Below the pieces are notes generated by a model. The model saw nothing but the letters and a program-made list of their open reading frames with translations. It made no database searches and was not told the origin of the DNA. The position numbers and the translations under genes are program-made. Below are positions 1 through 5,882 of a stretch of 24,287 nt of DNA, in pieces. This stretch comes from Planctomycetota bacterium (GTDB lineage: Bacteria; Planctomycetota; PUPC01; DSUN01): positions 1 to 24,287 of the forward strand of contig VGYW01000085.1 in the NCBI GenBank assembly GCA_016872875.1, read 5' to 3'. Position 1 is the first letter of the stretch. The number at the start of each line of letters is the position of its first letter.

Positions 1-1
1 C

Positions 2-628
2 GACCTCTGGCTCGGCCCAGCCCGCTGGACCCCCTACACCGGCTGCCCCCTCGGCGGCGGCGGCTGGTACCACTGCTACGACTACGCCCTCGGCTTCATC
101 GCCGGCTGGGGCGCACACCCACTCGACATCCTCGTCTGGGGCTACGACACCCACCTCGCCGGCAACTGGGAGGTCGAAGGCACCGGCAAGATCGCCCCCG
201 AAGGCCGCCACGACGCCGTCTACGACTGGGACGTCCACATCACCTTCGCCAACGGCGTCAAGCTCCACTTCACCCCCGGCGGCGACTACACCGAATTCCG
301 CGGCACCGAAGGCTGGATCGGCATCTCGCGTGGCGGCATCAAGGCCGACCCGCCCTCCCTCCTCAAAAGCCCCATCGGCCCGGGCGACGTCCACCTCCCC
401 GTCAGCCGCAGCCACGGCGGCAACTTCCTCGAGGCCATCCGCACCCGCAACCAGCCCGTCAGCCACATAGACGACGCCGTCCGCTCCGACATCATCAGCC
501 AGGTCTCCGACATCGCCATCCGCGTCGGCCGCAAGATCGTCTGGGACCCTGTCAAGGAGACCATCGTCGGCGACGAGGATGCCGCCCGCCGCATGACCCG
601 CCCCATGCGCGAGCCGTGGAGGCTGTGA
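2..628 (+). CDS. Gfo/Idh/MocA-family oxidoreductase, 3' part only
   Basis: The reading frame is open from the left edge to a TGA at 626-628, giving 208 residues with no start in the window. The visible part is the C-terminal substrate-domain half of a Gfo/Idh/MocA NAD(P)-dependent sugar or inositol dehydrogenase. It has a GWGAHPLDI segment, in which the His is the expected active-site residue region, then a beta-sheet stretch (TFANGVKLHF), the NFLEAIRTRNQPV helix typical of this family, and the ending RPMREPWRL common in planctomycete members. The N-terminal Rossmann fold lies outside the window, so cofactor and substrate cannot be judged. A degraded second copy of its last 53 codons lies at 2509-2668. 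A hairpin follows the stop at 638-656. The family call is firm; the exact substrate is unknown. Confidence 0.9.
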   Translation, partial: DLWLGPARWTPYTGCPLGGGGWYHCYDYALGFIAGWGAHPLDILVWGYDTHLAGNWEVEGTGKIAPEGRHDAVYDWDVHITFANGVKLHFTPGGDYTEFRGTEGWIGISRGGIKADPPSLLKSPIGPGDVHLPVSRSHGGNFLEAIRTRNQPVSHIDDAVRSDIISQVSDIAIRVGRKIVWDPVKETIVGDEDAARRMTRPMREPWRL

Positions 629-637
629 GGGAGATAA

Positions 638-656
638 GCTCTTCGCGGCGAAGAGC
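638..656 (+). terminator. Hairpin after the Gfo/Idh/MocA gene
   Basis: GCTCTTC and GAAGAGC form a perfect 7-bp stem around GCGGC, ten bases after the stop at 628. There is no T-run after it, so intrinsic termination is only possible, not shown. It could also shape the leader of the toxin-antitoxin-like pair that begins at 671. Confidence 0.4.
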
Positions 657-670
657 CTGAAGGAACCCGA

Positions 671-979
671 GTGAAGACGCTGGCTCAGGTTCAGCGTGAA
701 CTGGCGGCGGGGCAGTTCAACTTCAGCCGCCACGCATTTCGGCGCGCCGTGGAGCGCAACATCGGCGAGCAGGAGATTCGGGAGGCCGGGGCGGAGGCCG
801 AGGTGATCGAGGACTACCCCCACGACAAGTACTCACCGAGCGCTCTTCTTCTTGGATTCACGGGCACTGGACGGCCTCTGCATTTCCAGGTATCATGGGC
901 AGAGACGCCCTTGACGAAGATCATCACCCTGTACGAGCCTGACCCCGAAGAATGGGTTGACCACCGGGTCCGGAGGTAG
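671..979 (+). CDS. DUF4258-type protein, probable toxin of a TA pair
   Basis: This 102-residue protein starts at GTG 671, with a GAAGGA Shine-Dalgarno at 659-664. It begins with a helical segment containing FSRHAFRRAVERNI, which matches the 'SxHAxxRxxERxI' opening of DUF4258 proteins. It then has EVIEDYPHDKYSPSALLLGF and a C-terminal strand-rich part ending in ITLYEPDPEEW. DUF4258 proteins are small RelE/MqsR-like proteins often found next to a YgiT-type zinc-finger protein, and exactly that gene follows two bases downstream. Most characterised relatives in this fold act as mRNA interferases; activity here is inferred. The pair sits in the repeat-rich accessory zone, consistent with mobility. 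Confidence 0.8.
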   Translation: MKTLAQVQRELAAGQFNFSRHAFRRAVERNIGEQEIREAGAEAEVIEDYPHDKYSPSALLLGFTGTGRPLHFQVSWAETPLTKIITLYEPDPEEWVDHRVRR

Positions 980-981
980 CG

Positions 982-1218
982 ATGCCAAAATTCAAGTGCC
1001 ACGTGTGCGGCGGCGAGACCGCCCGCAACGAACTCGTCAGCGAGGTGTTCACCGTGGAAGGCCGAAGGATGCTCGTGGAGCGTATCCCGGCGGAAGTGTG
1101 CCGCCGCTGTGGTGAGGCCAGCTTCTCGCGGGTCACGACCGAGCGCATCCGCCGGCTCGTCCACGGCGCCGGCCACCCCGTGCGCACCGAGCCGCTGGAC
1201 GTCTTCGCCTTGGCCTGA
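982..1218 (+). CDS. YgiT-type zinc-finger protein, probable antitoxin
   Basis: This 78-residue protein starts at ATG 982, two bases after the stop of the DUF4258 gene, with GGAGGT at 971-976 as ribosome-binding site. Two CxxC pairs (CHVCGG near residue 6 and CRRCGE near residue 40) form the zinc finger seen in the N-terminal half of MqsA/YgiT antitoxins. The segment between them, ending in VERIPAEVCRRCGE, fits that family well. No helix-turn-helix of the kind in full-length MqsA is visible. The short C-terminus (RIRRLVHG) may instead be the toxin-binding part, so DNA binding and autoregulation are not supported from sequence. The order toxin then antitoxin matches mqsRA-type operons. Confidence 0.82.
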   Translation: MPKFKCHVCGGETARNELVSEVFTVEGRRMLVERIPAEVCRRCGEASFSRVTTERIRRLVHGAGHPVRTEPLDVFALA

Positions 1219-1249
1219 GGGCGCTGGGCCATGAGCCGCAAGACCCGGA

Positions 1250-1303
1250 CATCTGCCCGCGGATCGCGCGGATGGCCGCAGATGGGAGATGCCCGTACCC
1301 GAC
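1250..1303. repeat. CGCGGAT-type intergenic repeat, copy 1
   Basis: The core reads as degenerate CGCGGAT/CGCAGAT units followed by GGGAGATGCCCGTACCCGA. The same arrangement occurs at 2726-2777. Similar 'genomic filler' built on gcggattacgcggat units is common between genes of environmental bacteria; its origin is not established. Confidence 0.7.
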
Positions 1304-1344
1304 GACCGAACACCGATCCCCGAACACCGCTTTCTTCCGCCCTC

Positions 1345-1434
1345 ATCGCCTTCCGCCCCGGCGAGCCAGAGGCCCCCTATCGCCGCCGGCCTCCGCGCCG
1401 CGCCGCGGCGAGCGCGTGGAAGGGAGTGCACTAA
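1345..1434 (+). pseudogene. 3' tail remnant of an ORF6N-domain gene
   Basis: About 30 codons ending at TAA 1432-1434 match the last part of the ORF6N gene at 2938-3672, including EAPYRRRPPRR. No ORF6N domain, start codon or conserved FTEQGVAML segment remains. It lies just before the DUF1963-like gene, the same order as in the intact downstream unit. Confidence 0.6.
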
Positions 1435-1548
1435 GGTGTCTCCCGGACTGACGGTGTCCCCCGAATTGCTATCGTCGCAGGACTCGACGCCGCGGCGCGC
1501 TGGATGCACACTGGATGGCGTGCGTACCAGAGCCATGAGAGGGTTGCC

Positions 1549-2421
1549 ATGCGGTACGGTAAACGGGCTTCACTGTGGGCCACTGGGCTGACTTCCGGTC
1601 CGCCAGCTCCCGGGGCCTTCCGCGTAGGGGGGCAGCCCTTTCTGTCTGCCCCGCTCGATCCTCCGAAGTGCCGCGAATGCGGGACGCCAATGGGCTTCCT
1701 GGCTCAGATCCCACTGAAGCGCCCACTCAAGCTCTCGGTCGCTTACGACGCCGCGCTGGTCTTCATGTGTGCCGAGGAACGGTCAGTCCGGGGAACCCTT
1801 GAACGATGCTCTACCTTTCACCCCGGTTATGGGGCGTCAGCCGTCATCCTTCAGAAGGGGGACGCCCGCGCCCCGGGCTGCCGAGAGTGCAACCGATTCC
1901 CCCAGTTCGGCTTCACACTGGCACGGCACGACGAGCCAGAGATTGATACCTCGGACTGCTCGCTGCCCGAGGCGTTGCTCTCCCAGGTCTGGGGCAAGAC
2001 CAAGCTCGGCGGGGTGCCTGGATGGCTACAGTCGAACGAATGGTTGCCGTGCCCCGTGTGCGGTGGGGAGACCGACTTTGTGGTCCAGCTCGACTCCGAG
2101 ATCGAGAAGCCCGCCACTGATCCCAGTCTCTGGGACAGTGCCTGGGAAATCATTCTGGGTGATGAAGTCAGCGCGCACGTCGATGCGGGCAAGGCTGTTC
2201 TCCTGTACTTCAACGGCGACGGCCACAGGATTGAGGCCGTTGAGCCCACGCATGAGTTCAAACCCGGCGTGAGCATCATCGCTGACCCCGAGGAACTCGA
2301 GAGGGCCGAGGCGCGCGTGGTTCACCGCCTTCCCTTCGGCGCGTCAGGAGTGAGCTATGTCTTCAAGTGCCGGAAGGAATGCTCCGACCTGAGCGCCTCG
2401 TTGCTTTGGCAGACAAGTTGA
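1549..2421 (+). CDS. DUF1963-like (YwqG-type) protein with zinc-ribbon cysteines
   Basis: This 290-residue protein starts at ATG 1549, preceded by GAGAGG at 1537-1542. An in-frame ATG at 1504 is possible, but both the ribosome-binding site and the similarity to the second copy (3683) start at 1549. It has a CRECGTPM motif, a FLAQIPL segment, KLGGVPGWLQ followed by CPVCGGETDFVVQLDSE, and a C-terminal GASGVSYVFKC. The pattern 'LGG.P.W.Q ... C..C ... QLDSE ... G..YvF.C' is that of DUF1963/YwqG proteins, whose function is not established. The family call is from motif pattern only. A truncated paralogue follows at 3683-4085. Nothing in the neighbourhood assigns it a pathway. Confidence 0.65.
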   Translation: MRYGKRASLWATGLTSGPPAPGAFRVGGQPFLSAPLDPPKCRECGTPMGFLAQIPLKRPLKLSVAYDAALVFMCAEERSVRGTLERCSTFHPGYGASAVILQKGDARAPGCRECNRFPQFGFTLARHDEPEIDTSDCSLPEALLSQVWGKTKLGGVPGWLQSNEWLPCPVCGGETDFVVQLDSEIEKPATDPSLWDSAWEIILGDEVSAHVDAGKAVLLYFNGDGHRIEAVEPTHEFKPGVSIIADPEELERAEARVVHRLPFGASGVSYVFKCRKECSDLSASLLWQTS

Positions 2422-2508
2422 CAACTATAGGCTGTGCGGGCTGGCGGTGTCACAAATATCAGTTATCCGATGTCGCACTGCCTGCGGCGCCCAGCGCGTC
2501 AGCAATAC

Positions 2509-2668
2509 TGATGACGCCCTCCGATCCGACGTCATCAACCAGCTTGGCGACATCGCCATCCGCGTCGGTCGCAAGATCGTCTGGGACCCCATCAAGGAAA
2601 CCATCGTCGGCGACGACGCCGCCGCCCGCCGCATGGCCCGCCCCATGCGCGAGCCGTGGCGCCTGTGA
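2509..2668 (+). pseudogene. Gfo/Idh/MocA oxidoreductase C-terminal remnant
   Basis: The last 53 codons, ending at TGA 2666-2668, closely match the end of the left-edge oxidoreductase (469-628). Both share DIAIRVGRKIVWDP, KETIVGD and RPMREPWRL, and similarity also holds at the DNA level. Similarity stops abruptly near 2509, and an open frame runs upstream only to an unrelated ATG at 2447. No dehydrogenase could be made from this. It marks the start of a second copy of the unit seen at 1-2421. Confidence 0.85.
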
Positions 2669-2684
2669 CCGATTGGTTTGGAGT

Positions 2685-2703
2685 GCGGCGACGAAGTCGC
2701 CGC
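2685..2703 (+). terminator. Hairpin downstream of the Gfo/Idh/MocA remnant
   Basis: GCGGCGAC and GTCGCCGC form a perfect 8-bp stem with a GAA loop, followed by TTTGG. It lies 17 bases after the remnant's stop. The position suggests the old terminator of the lost gene, or another of the palindromic repeats of this region. A smaller GCTCC/GGAGC hairpin follows at 2708-2721. Confidence 0.4.
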
Positions 2704-2725
2704 TTTGGCTCCCCGCGGAGCGGGA

Positions 2726-2777
2726 ATCTGACCGCGGATTACGCGGATGGGCGCGGATAGGAGATGCCCGTACCCGA
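2726..2777. repeat. CGCGGAT-type intergenic repeat, copy 2
   Basis: Three clear units (CGCGGAT, CGCGGAT, CGCGGAT, with spacing of 10) are followed by AGGAGATGCCCGTACCCGA. The order and flanks match copy 1 at 1250-1303, supporting a shared origin of the two units. Confidence 0.75.
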
Positions 2778-2794
2778 AAATCGAGCACCCATCA

Positions 2795-2895
2795 GGCAAA
2801 ATGATTGCGGGCAAAATGATAGGACGCCAAGCTAGGCTGCCCCTGGCCCCATCCTCCCCTCTTTTCCCATCATTCTGCCCCCAATCGTTTTGCCT
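2795..2895. repeat. Long inverted repeat built from GGCAAAATGAT units
   Basis: Left arm 2795-2820 has two GGCAAAATGAT units; right arm 2869-2895 is its near-exact reverse complement (24 of 27 positions pair by eye). The 48-base loop is unrelated, pyrimidine-rich sequence. The right arm ends 42 bases before the ATG of the ORF6N gene, so the hairpin could lie in its leader. There is no T-run after it. Confidence 0.8.
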
Positions 2896-2937
2896 TCCCG
2901 TCTTTCTCAACATTCTCCTGGCACGGGGCTGCGTGCA

Positions 2938-3672
2938 ATGAGCGCCATCATCTCATCCCAGCGCATCGAGCGCCACATCCTGCTCCTCCGCGGCCAGCGC
3001 GTCATCCTCAGCCCCCACCTCGCCGAACTCTACCACGTGGAGCCGCGAACCCTCATCCAGGCTTTCAAGCGCAACGCCGAGCGCTTCCCACCCGACTTCA
3101 TGTTTCAGTTGACCTGGGAGGAGGCCGAATCTCTAAGATCACAGTTTGTGATCTTAGACGTCGGCCCCACAAGCCCCCAAAACCCCCCTTCTGGGGCCTT
3201 CGACGCGCGCAGCACTCCTCTAAGGTCACAAGCTGTGACCTTAGACGCTGAGGACACGCGCCGATCAAGATCGCAACCTGTGATCCTGAAGGAGGGGCAA
3301 GGGCGTGGGCGCTACTCCAAGTACCTCCCCTACGCCTTCACGGAGCAGGGCGTGGCCATGCTATCGAGCGTCCTGCGGAGTCGGCGTGCCGTGCAGGTGA
3401 ACATCGCCATCATGCGCGCCTTCGTCCACCTGCGCGAAATCCTGGCCACCCACAAGGACCTCGCCCGCAAGCTCGAAGAGCTGGAGGCCAAGTACGACAA
3501 GCAATCCGCCATCGTCTTCGACGCCATCCGCCAGCTCATGGCCCCGCCGCCCGAGCAGCCGAAGACCCCGATTGGCTTCCGCACCGGCGAGCCCGAGGCC
3601 CCCTATCGCCGCCGGCCCCCACGACGCCGCGCGTCGGGTTCACACTCAATGACATGCCTCCCTGAGTCATGA
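2938..3672 (+). CDS. ORF6N (KilA-N-like) DNA-binding protein with internal palindromic repeats
   Basis: This 244-residue protein starts at ATG 2938; an upstream in-frame TTG at 2890 lies inside a repeat arm and is less likely. Residues about 9-62 are an ORF6N domain (RIERHILLLRGQRVILSPHL, LAELYHVEPRTL, KRNAERFPPDFMFQLT), a putative DNA-binding domain of phages and mobile elements. Residues about 126-150 carry YLPYAFTEQGVAMLSSVLRS, and a helical, coiled-coil-prone tail follows (ARKLEELEAKYDKQ). Between them lies an unusual insert in which LRSQxVxLD occurs three times (residues 65-74, 94-103, 109-118), each encoded by a DNA palindrome. The last 30 or so residues, rich in Pro and Arg, come from DNA also found upstream of the DUF1963-like gene (1345-1434). 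The role is unknown; related proteins are phage anti-repressor-like. Confidence 0.85.
   Translation: MSAIISSQRIERHILLLRGQRVILSPHLAELYHVEPRTLIQAFKRNAERFPPDFMFQLTWEEAESLRSQFVILDVGPTSPQNPPSGAFDARSTPLRSQAVTLDAEDTRRSRSQPVILKEGQGRGRYSKYLPYAFTEQGVAMLSSVLRSRRAVQVNIAIMRAFVHLREILATHKDLARKLEELEAKYDKQSAIVFDAIRQLMAPPPEQPKTPIGFRTGEPEAPYRRRPPRRRASGSHSMTCLPES
3132..3290 (+). repeat. Three in-frame palindromic repeats inside the ORF6N gene
   Basis: 3132-3158 is a perfect 12-bp inverted repeat (TCTAAGATCACA, loop GTT). 3219-3245 is a perfect 12-bp inverted repeat (TCTAAGGTCACA, loop AGC). 3264-3290 is a decayed copy (ATCAAGATCGCA, loop ACC, with mismatches). Spacings of 87 and 45 bases keep the frame. Between the first two copies the change A to G in the left arm is matched by T to C in the right arm, so the pairing is kept. 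Confidence 0.9.
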
Positions 3673-3682
3673 GAGGGTTGCC

Positions 3683-4085
3683 ATGCGGTGCCACAAGCGG
3701 GCCTCACTGTGGGCTACAGGGCTAACCTCGGGTCCACCAGCCCCCGGGGCTTTCCGGGCCGGAGGGCAGCCCTTTCTGTCTGCCCCGCTCGAGCCCCCGA
3801 AGTGCCGCGAATGCGGGCAGCCGATGGGACTTGGTGGCCCAGCTCAATTCCGAGAGCGAGAGGCCCGCCACTTACCCCAACCTCTGGGATAGTGCATGGG
3901 AACTCATCTTGGGAGATGAGGTCAGCGCGCTCCTCGATTCGGGGAAGTGCGTTCTGCTGCACTTCAGCGCCGATGGCCACAGGATCGAGGCCGTTGAGCC
4001 GGGGCATGAGTGCGAACCCGGCGTGAGCATCATGGGTGACCCGGCGGAGATCGGGGAAGCCGAGACGCGGGTCGTTCACCGCCTT
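3683..4085 (+). pseudogene. DUF1963-like gene, internally deleted and frameshifted copy
   Basis: It starts like the gene at 1549, with the same GAGAGG ribosome-binding site (3671-3676), ATG 3683 and KRASLWATGLTSG..PPKCRECG. At 3828/3829 it jumps to sequence matching 2075 onward of the first copy (TTTGTGGTCCAGCTC against TTGGTGGCCCAGCTC), a loss of about 380 bases, not a multiple of three. The 5' frame then ends after about 69 residues, while the remaining similarity (LWDSAWELILGDEVSA, HRIEAVEP) continues in another frame to about 4083. Similarity to the first copy is lost after VVHRL, so the YVFKC end is also missing. It is unlikely to be functional. Confidence 0.85.
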
Positions 4086-4133
4086 GCCGTCGTTGAGCGT
4101 GCCTTTCGCTCCCGCCGGACGCTGCCGTCCCGC

Positions 4134-4391
4134 CTACGCGTGGCGGGTCACCTGCTGCGTCACGTGCTGCTGCGTGCACACCCAGTCGGCCGTGTGCTGG
4201 TAACGGAGCCCGATCTCGTAGAGGAACGCGAGCCCCATCAGGCCGTAGATGACGCGCGCGACGCCGGGGAGGAAGAGGCTTTCTATGAGGTTCCACCTCA
4301 GGAGCCCCACGAGCCCCCAGTTCAGCCCGGCGATGAGCAGCAGGGTGATGCAGAAGCCATTGAGGAAACGCACCGGCTTTTCGGTCGCCAT
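4134..4391 (-). CDS. DUF378 small membrane protein
   Basis: This 85-residue protein starts at the ATG at 4391-4389, with an AGGAGG Shine-Dalgarno (4400-4405 on this strand) at good spacing. It has two or three hydrophobic segments: FLNGFCITLLLIAGLNWGLV near residues 9-28 and ARVIYGLMGLAFLYEIGL near 45-62. The 'AGLNWGLVGL' motif followed by an 'RviYglvGla.ly' helix is the DUF378 signature. These are inner-membrane proteins of unknown function. The C-terminal TADWVCTQQHVTQQVTRHA extends past the usual domain. It is convergent with the DUF1963-like pseudogene and has no obvious operon partner; a CCCGCC/GGCGGG hairpin covers its stop. Confidence 0.85.
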   Translation of the reverse strand: MATEKPVRFLNGFCITLLLIAGLNWGLVGLLRWNLIESLFLPGVARVIYGLMGLAFLYEIGLRYQHTADWVCTQQHVTQQVTRHA

Positions 4392-4677
4392 GTTTGCGGC
4401 CTCCTGTCAAGGGGGAGAAGGTTGAGGATCCAAGGCCAACACTTCACGCGATAGAAGGCGGCAAGCGGCGTGCCGAAGGGGGCGGCACGGCGCCATCGCC
4501 AGTGGGACGCCAGCGTGAGGTCTGTGCCAGCAAGGAGATAGGGCGCCAAGTGCCTTGCCGCCCACGCCTGCGCTCGGGGCCATCGAGGCGCACGGGGCGA
4601 TGCCTTTCGCCAATCCTGCACCGGCCGGTCCACAGGCCGCACCCACGCGGGCAGCCGCTCGGCGCCGAACGCCAAGG
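4392..4677. other. Gene-poor gap between DUF378 and beta-helix genes
   Basis: Apart from the DUF378 ribosome-binding site, no promoter, repeat or recognisable gene is seen in these 286 bases. A minus-strand frame (4322-4675) is open and Trp/Arg-rich, but matches no family known to me and overlaps the DUF378 gene, so it is not annotated as a gene. Confidence 0.5.
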
Positions 4678-5736
4678 CTATGCGGTGGGAACCTTCAGCC
4701 GGCCGGGGTTGTCGGCAACGACGAGGCCCTCGCCGTGGCCGCCCTGGTCGAGGAGGAGTTGCTGGAGCGAGGCGTCGTGGAGGACGTTGCCCCTGATGAC
4801 GGCGTTGGAGAGCTCGCGGAGGACGAGGCCGAACGAGGGCGACCAGAGGCCGGTGCCGCCGTCATCGCGGCCGGCAACCAGGCTGTTGCCGGTGAAGGCC
4901 AAGCCCTGCGCTCCCTCGAAGCGGGCGTGGGCGCTCTCGATTGCGCCAGGCTCAGACCACTTGCCGCTGCGGTAGATGAGGTTGCCGGTGACGGCGAGGT
5001 GTGCGCAGCCCCGCTCCCCCCGCCGCAGGAGGGCGATGCCGCTCCCGCCGCAGCGGTCTATGTAGTTGCCCGTGACGTTGTAGTGGTTGCCGCCGTGGAT
5101 GACGATGCCGCCTGCGGCGTTCCACTCGATGCGGTTGCCCGTGAGTGTGTTCGAGGCGTTCTCCTCGACGGCGCCGTAGCCCGCCCCTTTGTTGCCGGAG
5201 AGCCAGCAGTCAATGATGAAGCCGTCCCAGCCGCGCAGGCGCAGGCCGCAGCCGCCGTTGAAGCACAGGTGCGAGTGGCGGATGCTGAAGCACCAGACGC
5301 GGTTGAGGCGCACGCCGTCGCCGCTGAAGCGGGCCACCTTGCAGTCTTCGATGCGGAAGGCGTCCTCCTCCTTCCCGTAGTCGGGCTTGTCGAGGAGGAT
5401 GCCGTGGACGCCCTCGCCGAGCTTGTCGCCTTCGAGGCAGAGTGCAACGATGCCGCAGCCGATTGCGCCCGTGATGTCGAGGAGGCAGGGGGCCTTGGGG
5501 TCGGCGAGCTTGAGGACGGTGCCGCCGGGCGAGCGGTAGCCGAAGGGGGCGGTGCCGCGCAGCTCCATGTATGGCCGCATGCGGAGCGCCGAGCAGAGGT
5601 AGGTGCCGGGGGGAACGAAGGCGGCGGCCTGTTTCTCCGCGGCGGCGTCAATCGCGCGCTGGACCGCCGCGGTGTCGTCGGCGGCGCCATCGCCCTTGGC
5701 TCCGAAATCTGCCACGCTGAGGATACAATCGTGCAT
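4678..5736 (-). CDS. Right-handed parallel beta-helix protein (pectate-lyase-3 type)
   Basis: This 352-residue protein is called from the ATG at 5736; the frame is open to 5811, but the upstream part is repeat DNA (VPVVPLP) and the family signature begins right after 5736. VADFGAKGDGAADDTAAVQ..IDAA is the classic N-terminus of the pectate-lyase-3 / GH28-related superfamily. It is followed by FVPPGTYLCS and then successive beta-helix rungs with N/G-rich turns (TLTGNRIEWN, YNVTGNYIDRCGGSGIAL, LAVTGNLIYRSG, LAFTGNSL, AVIRGNVLHD). There is no signal peptide after this start, so export is uncertain. The usual role is binding or cleaving acidic polysaccharides, or epimerase/lyase-like activity; the substrate is unknown. 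It lies downstream of aspS on the same strand, separated by a large inverted repeat. Confidence 0.88.
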   Translation of the reverse strand: MHDCILSVADFGAKGDGAADDTAAVQRAIDAAAEKQAAAFVPPGTYLCSALRMRPYMELRGTAPFGYRSPGGTVLKLADPKAPCLLDITGAIGCGIVALCLEGDKLGEGVHGILLDKPDYGKEEDAFRIEDCKVARFSGDGVRLNRVWCFSIRHSHLCFNGGCGLRLRGWDGFIIDCWLSGNKGAGYGAVEENASNTLTGNRIEWNAAGGIVIHGGNHYNVTGNYIDRCGGSGIALLRRGERGCAHLAVTGNLIYRSGKWSEPGAIESAHARFEGAQGLAFTGNSLVAGRDDGGTGLWSPSFGLVLRELSNAVIRGNVLHDASLQQLLLDQGGHGEGLVVADNPGRLKVPTA

Positions 5737-5783
5737 GGTGGGCTCCAATGCTGTTGCGCCCGCCCCGGATGGCAGGGCCGGGA

Positions 5784-5882
5784 GAGGGACCACAGGGACA
5801 TCAGGGACCACAGGGACCCAAGGGACATAGGCTGTGTTGTCTTCTCTGGTCCCTGTTGTCCCTGTGGTCCCTGTGGTCCCTC
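5784..5882. repeat. Inverted repeat of tandem GGGACCACA units
   Basis: Left part 5784-5826 has five GGGAC units spaced 8-9 bases apart. Right part 5848-5882 has the reverse complement (GTCCC units) and touches the aspS stop codon at 5881-5883. The two arms can fold into one long stem with a roughly 20-base loop. On the transcribed (minus) strand it follows aspS directly, so it may act as a terminator or RNA-end stabiliser. Confidence 0.85.

Larger units (their letters stand above)
1219..1548. other. Intergenic stretch with repeat and ORF6N-gene tail remnant
   Basis: No intact gene is seen. 1250-1303 is a diverged copy of the element at 2726-2777. 1345-1434 reads, in the frame ending at TAA 1432-1434, IAFRPGEPEAPYRRRPPRR, nearly the same as the C-terminal end of the ORF6N protein encoded at 2938-3672 (IGFRTGEPEAPYRRRPPRR). 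The body of an ORF6N gene therefore seems to have been lost here, leaving its tail in front of the DUF1963-like gene, as in the downstream unit. Confidence 0.6.

Noticed and set aside
1231..1434. 67-residue plus-strand frame after the YgiT-type gene, as a gene of its own
   Set aside because: Its first half is the CGCGGAT repeat and its second half an ORF6N tail remnant; better described as decayed sequence.
3132..3290. Regular palindromes in the ORF6N gene as a CRISPR array
   Set aside because: Only three copies, unequal spacing (87 and 45 bases), in-frame coding and no cas genes.
4406..4411. TTGACA on the minus strand upstream of the DUF378 gene as a -35 box
   Set aside because: It abuts the ribosome-binding site, so a -10 box would fall inside the gene; no TATAAT-like sequence is found there.
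4322..4675. Trp/Arg-rich 117-residue minus-strand frame near the DUF378 gene
   Set aside because: It overlaps the DUF378 gene and its ribosome-binding site, has no homology I can recognise and no good start signal.
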